Shown piece after piece: positions 45,939 through 56,901 of a stretch of 64,000 nucleotides of DNA. The stretch is from NCBI RefSeq assembly GCF_001640025.1, contig NC_031674.1, positions 3,782,001 to 3,846,000 on the forward strand. Direction: 5' to 3'. The position numbers and the translations under genes were made by a program. Positions within the stretch are counted from its first letter, which is position 1. Each line of letters opens with the position of its first letter. This DNA is from Sugiyamaella lignohabitans (Eukaryota; Ascomycota; Dipodascomycetes; Dipodascales; Trichomonascaceae). Below the pieces are notes generated by a model. The model searched no databases and had not been told where the DNA came from. It saw only the letters and a program-made list of their open reading frames with translations.

Positions 45939-46643
45939 GGCGTATCCAAAACTTGGAGCTATGAACTTCCAGTCTATGCAAATTTCTTTGGCAACTACAA
46001 GTTGGATGTTAATACTTTTGAAATAGTTGGGCCAAAATCTAAAACGCGTCCAGATAACCCCTTATGAAGAAAAATGAATGTATCGAGGATGCCTCAGCTA
46101 TTCCTGACATAGACAGCTCACTGGTTTTTTTGGATTTTGCCCAAACAGGAGTATTGAAGTTGTTCTACCACTGCCCCGAACAGACTTCCCAAATATGATA
46201 AACTCAGGGGTTCAGGATCACAATCCGACGAGAAGCAATATATTTTTCCACAGGCTTATGTGCAGATTGCGCGTATCTATGCGTAACGGCCGGTACGGCA
46301 CTACTAGTCCTGATTTACTGCAAACGGCGTGTATTCAGAGCAGGCATTAGAGTAGGGGCTGCTAGTTCCAGATATAACATGAGATTAAATCGCTAGAACA
46401 GGTTAGAGTTTTGACAATCAACCGTCAATGTGTTACTGGCGCAACAGGTATTTAAATTTCGAATTGATCGATTCCTTGCAGAAACAGCTTAATAATTCAT
46501 AGACTGTGCCATGCTCCAGTTGGTGATAGTTTGCTGATACGGTTAGGTCGTCCAGTATGCCACTGTCGATCTCATGCACTGCTAATTTTCAATCCCACAG
46601 GCAGTTGGTTAAACTGACAGCCGACCACGATAGTTGGAACTAA
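45939..46643. other. Divergent intergenic region, type II membrane protein / PTH1
   Basis: About 700 bp without a supported gene or structured element. Confidence 0.4.
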
Positions 46644-47406
46644 ATGTCACACCCAGCCAAACAAATACAGTCGCAGATTCGGCAAGTAGTTCAACAGTTG
46701 TATGTACCAAAGGGCAGTTCTTGTTGTTTGTTCGTAAGTTAGCAAGCACTTTGCGCTCTCTATCCTAGGTAACTGATCTAACACCCACAAGCTGACATCC
46801 ATTGGTAATCCTGAGCCAAGGTTTTCGGGAACAAGACATAATGCTGGGCACATTATGTTAGAGGCTATTAAGTCTAGTCTTAGAAGGTTAGGACGAGCTC
46901 ATAGCAAAGAATTGGAAGGAGGTGCTGGTACATTAACATTATATAATCAACACCCAGGGGTTGTGTTATTGCATTCCAACACATACATGAATACTTCGGG
47001 TAGGGCAGTAAAAGCGGCAACTAGATGGTTTCACAATGAACATAAGATCTATCAAGGAAGTGACTCATCTTTGATACCAAAGTTTCTTATTTTTCATGAT
47101 GACCTAGATATCGGTCTCGGTGAGGTGAAATTGAAGCAGCCATCTAGAGCCAGTCGGGGTCATAACGGTCTCAAGAGTATTTCTGAAGTCCTGCAAGAAG
47201 ATTACCCTCGATTGAGAGTAGGAATTGGGCGCCCTGGTAAAAGTAAGGATACGAAAGTGATTTCTGACTACGTTCTAGGAAGATTCAAACCAAGTGAAGA
47301 GGATGTACTTGCCAATCAGTCTGTGCCACAGACTTTAGAGTTAATAGACGCGATTCTCAGTAGTGGGGTTATCTACCAAGAAAATGATAGAAGTAACGAA
47401 TTATGA
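46644..47406 (+). CDS. PTH1: Peptidyl-tRNA hydrolase, bacterial-type
   Basis: Releases peptide from peptidyl-tRNA that has dropped off ribosomes; the eukaryotic Pth1 form is usually mitochondrial. Exon 1 is 46644-46733 (30 codons), the intron 46734-46791 (58 nt) has GTAAGT and ATCTAACACCCACAAG, and exon 2 is 46792-47406, giving 234 residues. Catalytic features are intact: SIGNPEPRFSGTRHNAGH with Asn36 and His46, HDDLDIGLG with Asp133, and RGHNGL with Asn155. The first 30 residues are Gln-rich with few acids and could serve for targeting. It is followed on the same strand by ATG101 after about 270 bp. Confidence 0.93.
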
Positions 47407-47679
47407 GTTAAGCTAAGTGGTCAATTTATTTAAAACATGTACACAGTATATTTCATGCCAATAAATGTCCATTGAAGTGGTCAATTCCTTTACTTCTGGT
47501 TATAATAGCTATCAAAAACACCAGGATTAACTTAGCTTTAGATTCATCTGAGGACACCCCTTTCCAATACCCTAATACATGGCCATTTATCCGCCACCTG
47601 CGTGAAGTGACGATCACATAGCGCAAATTGTGGAGAAATGACAGACTGGAGATAACGACATAAGGTGAAAAACAGGAGT

Positions 47680-48478
47680 ATGGAAGTAAAATACGAGATT
47701 AAAACTGATAAGACGCTGGTCAAGGATGTGGTTAAAGGTGAGTCTAACATTCTTTTCGCTTCATTAGTACGTGAAGCAAGGTTGTTAAAGGCCATTGCCG
47801 GCGTACTGTATACTTACTCTGCTAGTGGTTATTTCCACAATCTTATTCCAGAGGTTACTAGGCCCTGTGACGCCACAACTCCGAGAGTCGTTTGGAATGA
47901 CATATGTAAGTATTGTATTTGAGTAAAGGCGTTGACTCTTTTTGAGATCTATGAGTAACCTATTGATGGTTGCTTTTAATTTTGGCCAGAAGGTTAGACC
48001 ACTCTAGCTGGTAATGATAATGATAGGTTGATGATCTTATTAACACCCTCAGCCGTCAGTAGTAAGCCCAAGCATTGACACCCAACTTGAGGAAAAGGCA
48101 TCTGCATTATCAAGAATGATGGATGAGTCTCCTGGTTCTGGGGAAATTGGCATTCAATTCTTCCAAAGGAAAAGCCGTAAGCCTACGTGGTTTGGAAAAA
48201 CCCACGAAGATATATGCTGGGAACAATGGGTGCTCTCAGTCACGACGGTGGCCTCGCCTAACGAGGCAGAGCGAGAAACACTGCGCAAGAAGACAACAAT
48301 CCGAATAAAGGAGATCATGGAGAATATTATTACCACCGTAAATTCCAAAAAAAGTCACATTCCACCAATAACTACAACTGACCAGGTCCCATTTCCCTAT
48401 GAGATTATTGTCATGTCAGGTACTGTTGGTAATGAAAGCTGGGGCTCTGTATTGAAGAAGATGCTTGTAGATCAGTGA
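47680..48478 (+). CDS. ATG101: Autophagy initiation protein Atg101
   Basis: HORMA-domain partner of Atg13 in the Atg1/ULK1 autophagy-initiation complex. Exon 1 is 47680-47905 (75 codons plus one base, ATG at 47680). The intron 47906-48059 starts GTAAGT and has ATTAAC shortly before the acceptor. Exon 2 is 48060-48478, giving 214 residues, close to the human 218. An acceptor three bases later would also keep frame. Family blocks are visible: ARLLKAIAGVLYTYSASGYFH, GIQFFQRKSRKPTWF and WEQWVLSV. The exposed WF finger is present as Trp119-Phe120. S. cerevisiae lacks this protein and uses Atg29-Atg31. Confidence 0.9.
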
Positions 48479-48573
48479 TCGTGATCAAACCGATGATGCG
48501 ACTTATTACTTATTATTTATTATATATTTATCATACAAGACCTTATTACTATAATTTCATTATCAAGGCGAAT

Positions 48574-48981
48574 TCAAAGTTTGCTCAAGTATTTGTCACC
48601 ATTTACTAGTATGCAATCTTGGATTACAATAGGGACCACTTTCTTAGCCTGTTCAATAACCTCGTTGTCATAAGTGCCTGGCTGGAACCAGATTGCTTTG
48701 ACAGCCCCATTGAGCTTGGAGACTTCATCAAGAAGTGCTTTGGAAACAGCAGGAGGCGTAACAACGCTTAAACCTACCCCTTCACTACCAGAAGGAATTT
48801 GTAACTGGCTGATATTTTCAATACTAGCAACATCCAAGATCACTTCTTTACGGAAATTGATTGGAGTAACAGGGAGTTTGCGGTCCACATACCAAGAAAA
48901 AACTTTATATCCAAATTTCGCAGTATTTGTAGAAGCGCCGGCAACGGCATAGATTCTCTGAGGTTGGAAAAATTTATCCAT
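48574..48981 (-). CDS. CoA-binding Rossmann-fold protein (YccU/CoA_binding_2 family)
   Basis: 135 residues, a complete single-domain protein. A Rossmann nucleotide-binding start (IYAVAGASTNTAKFGYKVFSW) is followed by PVTPINFR and the later AIWFQPG motif typical of the CoA_binding_2 family, whose bacterial members bind CoA. Biological role is unknown in fungi. It is convergent with ATG101 (about 95 bp apart). Confidence 0.85.
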   Translation of the reverse strand: MDKFFQPQRIYAVAGASTNTAKFGYKVFSWYVDRKLPVTPINFRKEVILDVASIENISQLQIPSGSEGVGLSVVTPPAVSKALLDEVSKLNGAVKAIWFQPGTYDNEVIEQAKKVVPIVIQDCILVNGDKYLSKL

Positions 48982-49611
48982 TTCTGTAAAAATAGTCTGT
49001 GCGTAACAATCAACTTAAGTAAGCGGATGGCGTTCTCCTTAATACTACCGAACGGCTACAGATGCTTTCCAAGGTATAGGCTTTAGTATAGAAAAGAAGT
49101 ATAATTGAGAGCGAGCCTTAAATGACAGGACTATCCTGAAACTTAGCTGCCAATTTCGCGGTGAGGAGATGCTTCTGGATAAATATAACAGCCCTCTAGA
49201 CGTACCGGCCTTACCAGGTATGTCATACAGTTCCTGTATGAGGAACCAATGAGGTAATACAGTAGCGCTACCCCACAACGATTCAAAAATTAGTAGCAGC
49301 AGCAGAGGCCCATTTTTTCAAGACTGGGCTCTGTCAACCCCACTGTTCCGTATCGTTTTCCTAGGTATGTTTTCTAAATTTTTTTTTGTTTTTTATATTT
49401 ATTTTTTATTTACAACCACTTAATTTGCATAAATGATCGCTTTAAGCAATTAGTCAAAATCACAATAATACAAGATCTTTCACGTTGTAATGATTCCATG
49501 AAGGGAAACTTCAATTGAGAACCAACGATGCTCTCTTCATAATTTCTTTATTCCAATCCAGGTCATGATTTATATTGTTGGACTTTGATAAGAACTAGCA
49601 AGCCTAATTGC
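48982..49611. other. Gap between CoA-binding protein and eL41 genes
   Basis: About 630 bp. Contains a T-rich block at about 49379-49410. Includes the CoA-binding gene promoter and the eL41 3' untranslated region. No other gene seen. Confidence 0.45.
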
Positions 49612-49746
49612 TTATTTGCTAGAAAGTTAGAAAATTGATCCTACCATAACCTCATATTTTAATTGTTCAACTTACCTTCTAGCTCTGACCTTCCGGCGCT
49701 TTCTCTTAAGTCTTCTAACTCTCTTCTTTCTCCACTTAGCTCTCAT
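49612..49746 (-). CDS. RPL41: Ribosomal protein eL41
   Basis: The smallest ribosomal protein, an Arg/Lys-rich single helix bridging the two subunits. ATG at 49746 begins MRAKWRKKRVRR; exon 1 (49676-49746) encodes 23 codons plus two bases. The intron 49619-49675 (57 nt) has donor GTAAGT and TTCTAACTTTCTAG. Exon 2 is only 7 nt (49612-49618) and completes Ser24, Lys25 and the TAA stop. The joined 25-residue product matches eL41 in length and in the RARSK C terminus. It is too short for ordinary ORF calling and was found by reading the basic codons. An additional intron in the 5' leader is possible but not shown. Confidence 0.93.
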
Positions 49747-50225
49747 TTTGAGTTGGATACTGGAAAAAAAGAGAGAAGGGAAAGATAGAAGTACATTGAA
49801 TTCTTTTTGTACTAGTAGCCCCAGGCGGGGTAGGGAACCACGCGATCAATGAACGCTTGCTGAGTCGGTCTGCGGTCAAAAACTTATTCCACATTAGGAA
49901 AATGTGACTGTATGGAATGCGGCTACGTACTATTCTCTAGACCAGCTCTCTCATCGCGTCGATCTCGAAGATCTGTACTCATGTACCCTAAAGAAGAAGT
50001 TTTGTTGCTGATTAAATGGAACTGAACATCCCAAATTAAAACTGGGATACCTGGGCAGAACAGGTGAATGGAGCAGCGAATTGGGAATGTAAATATATTA
50101 GCTAGTTTTACAACGTAGGTAGTTTTGGGTATGGAAGAATGGCATCGTCTATGGACTATCTACGACTCCAGTTAAAATATGATAAATAATCGCAATGGCA
50201 AGTAACATTCCACGGTATGCAGTGA
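49747..50225. other. Upstream region of the eL41 gene
   Basis: About 480 bp. Expected to hold the ribosomal-protein promoter; no specific site was identified with confidence. Confidence 0.35.
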
Positions 50226-51574
50226 TTTAGATTCTAAACCCTATATCAATGGGAGAAAGAACGAATTTTATTCCTGCTTTCAGAGAAAAGAGATGATGCT
50301 CATTTGTATCTGGTCTATTTCGTGAGCCTTGCTTGTTACCATTTTTTGGGCCTGAAGCTGTTGAACCCAGAGCTGTTGTTGCCCGTAGCAACCCGTGTTC
50401 TTCATTTCTGACTTGCATAGTAGTGCCCTTGATTACGTTGTGGGTCTGGGCGGCCGAGTTCTTGGTTCCTCTACCAACATAAGAAATTGGCCTGCTTATA
50501 CCTGTATAGTCTAATTTGCTCTGTGTTATTGGTACTGTATCTGAATCATCATGTTGTAGAATAGTCTCCTCCTGGACTGTCTCCAAGGAAGGGGATGCCT
50601 TGGATGGTGTTGATGAGATTTTGGCTGTGGAGAGCTGGTAAGCATAGCACGCGTTCGGGGAAGTTGGTGCTGCGCTAAATTATCATTTTCATCGGCCAAA
50701 TTGACATATAATTGAGATAGTCTGCTTTGGATATCCATTGTAAGAGAGCAAACGAACTTCGGAGCTCGTATCTCATCATTAATTCCTTAGCTGCCAATTT
50801 GGAGTCCAGCTGTGCGTGCTGTGTTTGAATATTGACTACTTCTTGTTCAAGTAATATTATAGCATCTGTTTCTTGGTTAATGCTTTCCTTCGTCAGTTGC
50901 TGCTGCATGTTATGCACTTGTTGTTATATCTCTAGTAGCCCAGAAAGCCGCTGAGGGAGTGGTATATGATTTAAGACCTATTCCATGCTGCTGTTGTTTT
51001 ATAAAAACCGGTTTTTGCTTTTTGGGATAAGCTAGCCTATTCGTTGTTCTTACAGTCTCCACCACTACAGATACAAAATATTGTGTGATTTGAAAGTGGA
51101 GAGCTAGTATCGTGCCAACTGCACTATTATTAGAGCACCGACTTTTTGTGTTGATAGATATATAATAAAAGCGATGGTAACCTTCGATGGGAATACCTAC
51201 TCATAATAGTGGCTTGGTGTTTCCCTAGTAGTCTAGTCATTTTATCCGAGGCAATTGATGTCCTAATCTGATTTGATAGATTTTGCTGCTCAGTAATGGT
51301 TGATTCTGTTTGACGAGATTGGAGCTCACTTAACTGCTCTATAATTACTCTGTCGAATAGTGCGTTGATATCTGATACTTCAAGACTCGACTTGTTCAAT
51401 GCCCTATGTTCCTTCTGAAAGTGTCCATAGTACCCATGCAACAACACATAATAAAACAATATCTGTGGCCAAGCTACCCAGTGCTTCACCTCCAATGGCA
51501 ACAAGGAATGCCGATAATAATGATAATGCTAGCGGGAGAAATGCTATCATTCTACTCATCTCAATCATTTTCGA
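50226..51574 (-). pseudogene. Membrane/coiled-coil gene, frame broken or exon structure unsolved
   Basis: A chain of open segments on the minus strand in changing frames. From 51574: two hydrophobic helices (LPLALSLLSAFLVAIG and DIVLLCVVAWVLW) then a stop. From about 51440: a coiled coil (DINALFDRVIIEQLSELQ). An intron at 51124-51196 would join it to VGTILALHFQITQYFVSVV, and one at 50903-51053 (GTAAGA donor, ATAACATGCAG) to QQQLTKESINQETDAIILLE. Two later frame changes (near 50735 and 50600) have no introns long enough to explain them, nor does the first near 51400. I do not recognise the family. Either recent decay, assembly frameshifts, or unusual splicing is possible; the C-terminal low-complexity segment ends at 50227. 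Confidence 0.35.
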
Positions 51575-52180
51575 TTCAGAATGTTGACAGGTCTGTTCCC
51601 ATTTTTTCTGACTCCGCACCTGTGGGCCCTACACAGTAGACGTGATTCTCTAGGGCGTCCTACTCGCAGTATGATGAGTCTCGATGATATTTCGTCTCAA
51701 TGTCAAAATTTATCTTGCATTTTTCTCTCTGTTGATGGGGGTCGGTATTCAACGGCTTGTGTTCACTTTTGACAGTGTTTCTGGACATTCTTCTGTTTCA
51801 TTGGCTAACCCCATTGCACAAATTCTTCACCACGGTCGGACTCCCTCGCCATATATTTCGCACTCTGTAGACTGCCCAATCTCTCTCCTGTGAGCAGGCG
51901 TTGTTCGATTGATAGTGAGAAGGTGTCAGTCTTTTTGTTCCAATGACAAGATATCATTTTCTGGTTCGACCCCCTGATAAACAACCGGGCCCCGCATGCA
52001 TGCATTTTCGGCATGTTCAGGGGTAACCTGTCGCTTCACAGGAATTTAACGTGACTCGAAAAACCACTACCCTGACGTGATGGTTTGGACTGTTTAATAT
52101 TGTCCCATTATGGGTCTTTCATACCTTCTCGAGGGACCTATCGCGAAAGTACAAAGCGATGTTTTGGTATCTTCTGATTA
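51575..52180. other. Intergenic stretch before the minisatellite
   Basis: About 600 bp. Short open frames exist on both strands but carry no recognisable sequence. Nothing supported. Confidence 0.4.
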
Positions 52181-52390
52181 GCTCTGGTCATCTGCAAACC
52201 ATCTCTAGTCTTCTGCAAACCCATCTCTGGTCATCTGCAAACCTCTGGTCATCTGCAAACCCATCTCTGTTCATCTGCAAACCATCTCTGTCCATCTGCA
52301 AACCATCCCCCGTCACCTGCAAACCCATCTCTGGTCATCTGCAAACCATCCCCCGTCACCTGCAAACCCATCTCTGGTCATCTGCATACC
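52181..52390. repeat. Minisatellite, ten 19-22 bp units ending CTGCAAAC
   Basis: Ten head-to-tail units on the plus strand with consensus ATCTCTGGTCATCTGCAAACC. Two units carry the variant ATCCCCCGTCACCTGCAAACC and alternate with the standard unit, so a two-unit block has been copied. The array lies about 235 bp downstream of the tubby-like gene's 3' end. It is not evidently coding. Confidence 0.9.
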
Positions 52391-52623
52391 GAGCTTATCG
52401 TTTTGCATAGAAGTGCATGAAGCATGGAACATCCAGCTCTACGGATGAAATCGTTAAAGAATATAATTACTCGATACACGGGAATACATAGAACCTATGA
52501 AGACATGGTTCGGGTTTGTGCGGTGACGATACGTGTTTGGGTTTGATCTAGATAATGCCTTGTAGCGACATAGGACGGTGTTAATGCGTCCTCCTGCTAA
52601 GAAGACTTGAAGGAAACATTCAG

Positions 52624-53331
52624 CTAATCGCGTTTCCATCTCACGGTTGATGGCTGGTAACGGTAATATATACCCCCAACTCCGATCATCGTATTCCATT
52701 GATCAATGTAGCTTATCATGGCCGTCATTATGGCTAGCTCTCTTGGTACTTTGCATTCGTCTATGCGAATGGTGAACCCTTTGTTGCCATTGATGGCAAC
52801 AGCTGCGACTCTTTCCCTTACTTCGCTCTCTTTTTCGCCGATATTGAACACTCTTTCGAGGAATTTTCCTTTCGTACTCCATTGGTACATGGCCCCATTG
52901 GCTAGCTGAAACAACCGATAACCGTCTAATGCATCTACTCTATGGTTCACAACATGCCATCCCAATTCAAAATGATCACCAGTATCCGACTTTATCAGCA
53001 GTACATTACTTCTAAGCCCAGCACGAAGTGCTGCAGTGGGCTTCTCCTCGCGCTCATTATACATTTTGTATGCCCCTTTGACTGCTCTGGAGCGGACCAT
53101 GTGATATATTCTCTGATCATATGTAGTGTTCGGATTGGAATCATCGAACACGCTGTATTGCTTGCCACCGTTTCCGAATTCCCGGCGTATGGTATAAGAG
53201 GAAGTCTCTTGCTCCCGTAATGGGATGATGTTTGGGACATAGTGACTGGCGGGTCGGTGAGGGTGAAATAGAACTGCTTTGGCGATGACGAGAGGACGGA
53301 ATACGGGCGAAAGAAATAACTCGATAGGCAT
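52624..53331 (-). CDS. Tubby C-terminal-like (LURP-one type) domain protein
   Basis: 235 residues in one exon from ATG at 53331. The pattern of alternating beta strands, with SNVLLIKSDTGDHFELGWHVVNHR, GYRLFQLANGAMYQWSTKGKFLERVFN and VAINGNKGFTIRIDE, resembles the small tubby-like/LURP-one domain widespread as lineage-specific families in fungi. No signal peptide or membrane segment is seen. Function is not assignable from sequence. It lies in a gene-poor stretch between a broken gene and a tRNA, which suggests accessory content. The fold assignment is inference from strand pattern. Confidence 0.55.
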   Translation of the reverse strand: MPIELFLSPVFRPLVIAKAVLFHPHRPASHYVPNIIPLREQETSSYTIRREFGNGGKQYSVFDDSNPNTTYDQRIYHMVRSRAVKGAYKMYNEREEKPTAALRAGLRSNVLLIKSDTGDHFELGWHVVNHRVDALDGYRLFQLANGAMYQWSTKGKFLERVFNIGEKESEVRERVAAVAINGNKGFTIRIDECKVPRELAIMTAMISYIDQWNTMIGVGGIYYRYQPSTVRWKRD

Positions 53332-54111
53332 TGTAATTGGTGCTTTTGTGTGGTACCTGTGATGTTACCGCTACTGTTGCTCTGTTTAAAGATCCAAGGC
53401 TTATGGACCTGTGTACTCTTCGGCTCAGTTGAGCAAACTCCAGATGTGACTCGTTTGAGCGGAATAGACTGCTTGAATGATTTCCGACTGTGACAGCTGT
53501 GATTATTTTGTCTAATAGCTTAACACTAACACCGATGGACTTGCGCTTTCGCTATCTGGTGCTGCCAGAACTATAGAAATTGGACGTGAATTCACTGTCG
53601 ACAATGAGGTTGGGAAACTGTAGGTTGCTGGAGGAAACGTTATTAAAGGTGATGGTACAGAGAGATGTAAACAACACTACACTAGAAACATATGTTGACC
53701 CATGGTATGCACCTTCTGCATGTAATAGTTGCATGTGCAGCTCAGAGGCATGGTGGTACGCGTTCAGTTAAGACAATCACTTGACCGACTATCTTAAAAT
53801 GCTTCGTTTGTGGTTAGAGGGGAGGTGGGGGTCGTTTTTTTTGTCTTTGTTTCTCTCTTTTGTCTTTTAATTTTTTAAAAAGTAATCAAGATCACCAATT
53901 TGCTTGGCCATAATAAGCGCGCTTGGTAACTATGCACTTGTAATTTAGAGTCCAGATTCCACATCTTACCTTAGAAGTAGATCCTAGCGAACGAAAAATT
54001 ATAAATACTAACAACTTCAAGTTTAAAATAGACAGGCCTAATATAGCTCATATCATACAATAAGTATCAAGAAGTAAAAGTCAACAAGTTATAAAAAAAG
54101 TAAAAATCAAA
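53332..54111. other. Intergenic region upstream of the tubby-like gene
   Basis: About 780 bp with a T-rich block near 53835-53880. No gene or repeat was recognised. Confidence 0.4.
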
Positions 54112-54197
54112 TGCCTCCTAGCGGAATTGAACCGCTGACCTTTGCATCACTTATATAAATATACAAGTGCAACGCTCTACCCCTAAGCTAAAGAGGC
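54112..54197 (-). tRNA. tRNA-Thr(UGU) with a 14-nt intron
   Basis: Read on the minus strand from G at 54197. The acceptor stem GCCTCTT pairs with AGGAGGC with discriminator A. The D arm is GCTT/GAGC-like. The anticodon stem TTGCA pairs with TGCAA and the loop CTTGTAA carries anticodon TGT, interrupted after position 37 by 14 nt (TATTTATATAAGTG). The T arm is AGCGG-TTCAATT-CCGCT. The mature length would be 72 nt. It lies downstream of ERG7. Confidence 0.92.
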
Positions 54198-54427
54198 AAT
54201 TCCGATGCTAACCACAATTCAACAACTCATTAGAGGGCATAATCCATGTCACGTGGATGTCTAGAAAAACTCGGCATTCCTACTGTTCATATGTCAATAA
54301 GAGGAACATACATATGTATTAACTATGTACAAAAAAAAAAAAAGGTATGGCGAAAGGAGATGAACCAATAAAAGCAAGAGAAAGCACCAAAGTCAGAAGA
54401 AGAAAATAAATAGAAACGAAAGACTCG

Positions 54428-56691
54428 CTACTTTTCATATCGCTTAGCATACATCCCCAGTGCCTTCATAGGGAAATAGTATTTATAATTGGGGTACTCA
54501 ATTGCGCTTGCTTGGGTTAGTAAAATTCTAGCGAAAATGATCAAGATTCAACTGTATGATCGACAAAAACTTACCATGAATGATTGAAGACGCCTTCAAC
54601 ATGATTCCAGCTATAGGATCCATCAGAATTCTGCTTACTGATCAAAAAGTCAATGGCCCTGCTAATAATAGATCTATCAGGGTATTCTGCAAGCAGTAAC
54701 ATGATCGCAGCCCATGCAGTCTGAACAACTTGACTCTCGGTATCTCGAACGTAGGTGTGTAACTCACACGAACGAAAGCTCTCAGCCCAACCCCCGTCAA
54801 GTTCCTGATGCTTAACTATAAAGTCACAAGCCCTTTTAACCACTGGGAAGTTTTCGTAATTGTACCCTTGAGTCTGCAGTGCTTCCACAGCGAACATCCC
54901 TGCATACGTATAACAAACACCCCAAGAGCCATACCAACTACCGTCAGGATTCTGATAGCTGATAATATAGTCGAGAGCTATGGCAATAGCTTCATCAATT
55001 TCATCTGCTCTATAATCAGAGTATTTACGAAAGTAGACCAGACCCAATACCGAAGAATCAGTACACTCTACGTAAGGATACTCAATCATAATATTTCCAA
55101 AAACTTCTGCAGGGTTAAGTAGTTCCAAAAACTCAGGACCCTTAATTTTTTCATAAGATGCAAATGATCCGTAATGAAAGACACCCTTGTTTTGAATTGA
55201 AATAAGCACGTCAATAGCGTCATAGAGGTTCTGGGAAAGAATTTCATCTTTTAAGAATTCAAAACCTGGCAAGTTTTGCACCATCAAAATTGCTTTAACA
55301 GCCTCAGCAGTGCAGTCACTGACGGTGAAGCCTTGGATTTTAGTTGAAAATGGGAACCCCCCCTTTCGGGTATCTCTATAACTCCCTTCTACGCAGTTCT
55401 CCGTAAACTGAGACCGCAATAAGAACCTATATCCACGAATCAACGTATCCTTGAATTCAGGATATTCAGCTAGCCCTGCAACTACGCAATATTGCAAAGC
55501 AAAGGCCACGTCCCATACCTGCACACCATTTGTTCCACACATAAACATGCCCTCCTTGCTCATATATTTGAAATCAGACCACCGAAACAAAAATCTTTGA
55601 AATAAAGGAGATTCACGACCATGTGTTATATACATCACAAGGGCATTCATAGCATTACTCACAGGAGCAATAGCCAGATGGTCGGTGTTCTCAAGGTCTT
55701 TCTCAACCAACTCTGCCACATATTTGTTACTGTACTTCAAAAGCCAATCGGGACGAATATGCTTCTCATAAAATACAAGTACACGGTTAATAACATTCAA
55801 AACCGAGGAGTGTGGATAGTAAAGATCTACACCGCAAACAGTATCTCGATGACTAGAGAAATCGATCGAATCATAGGGCCCTGTGTATATTTCCTCTCGG
55901 AGCTCCCTTAAGAGAGGATTAAGCGGAAGCTTTACCCTGTTGGAAGACAGATAGCTTAATGGTAGATAAATTGCTCGAGTGTGAACCCACCACCGACCTG
56001 GATGTATCGGCACAGCATAAGGTAGGGACCAGAGTTCTGGAGGGGCCGGATTTACACCTTCCCATCCATAAAGATTGAGAATTGCCAAATAAGCCTTCCC
56101 CCAATGTGGATTTCCGATAGCACCACCTAAAGCTCGAAGAGTTTTCCGAGCTTTGACAATAGCTGGATGATCACGAGGCATTCCTAAAATGCGCAAAATA
56201 ACGTAGTTGATAGTGGTTCCAAAAGCAGTGCTTTTATCGTAACTATGAAGACCCCAGCCACCATCTACAGGATGTGCTCTGTTGACTAGATACCGGCAGA
56301 TTTCAACCCTTTCTTCCTCACTAAATGGCGTATCAGTGAAATATTTCGCGACAACGTATCCTATTAACATGAACATGGGACCACCATACTGGCAGGGGAA
56401 AATTCCGCTGCTATCCTGAAGGGTAGACAGAAAGGCAAATGCATTGTAAGCGGCATCATGTGCGCTTAATTTTCTTCCATCGGCTGCAATTTTCACAGGA
56501 TTAGACTTGAAACCAGGAAGTCCTAGTTGATGTTTAACGAATGAAGTTGCATCAGGTTCGTCATCTCCATCCTGCAAATACTGCCAAACCTGCCTGCCAA
56601 ACTCATCAGTGGCGAGCCTCCAGCGTGTGAGATCGGTTTGAGGCAGACCATACCTCTCAGAGGGTAGCAAGAAAGATCCAGAGTCGGTCAT
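54428..56691 (-). CDS. ERG7: Lanosterol synthase (2,3-oxidosqualene cyclase)
   Basis: Cyclises 2,3-oxidosqualene to lanosterol in ergosterol synthesis, on ER or lipid droplets. Exon 1 is 54575-56691 (ATG at 56691); the intron 54507-54574 (68 nt) has GTAAGT and TTACTAACCCAAGCAAG; exon 2 is 54428-54506 and completes NHSC and the C-terminal AIEYPNYKYYFP block. The total is 731 residues, identical to the S. cerevisiae enzyme length. Catalytic Asp459 lies in the DCTAE motif (459-463). Several QW repeats (for example GSYRDTRKGGFPFS, PDGSWYGSWG, LDGGWAES) are present. Without the last exon the protein would end prematurely. The gene is followed by a tRNA gene. Confidence 0.96.
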
Positions 56692-56901
56692 AATACGCCA
56701 TTAGCCCAAATATTGCCAATATTCCTACGCTGCACGTCATCGCGGGTAAATAATGAGGGAAGAGAGGGCGAGAGATCAGAGCCTCAGCAAAAGCGGCTCA
56801 CAAATAATACCTCGGCTAACCCCTGAAAATACCGAATTCTGCAGCACACTAAAAATCATCGGGTTAACCAACTAGAATATGTTATTATATATATTATAAT
56901 A

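Noticed and set aside
51960..51990. GGTTCGACCCC resembling a tRNA T-arm
   Set aside because: No acceptor stem, D-arm or anticodon arm could be built around it.
52159..52410. 83-codon plus-strand open frame with Leu/His-rich repeats
   Set aside because: It is the translation of the minisatellite; unit length varies between 19 and 22 bp, so the frame is not maintained by selection.
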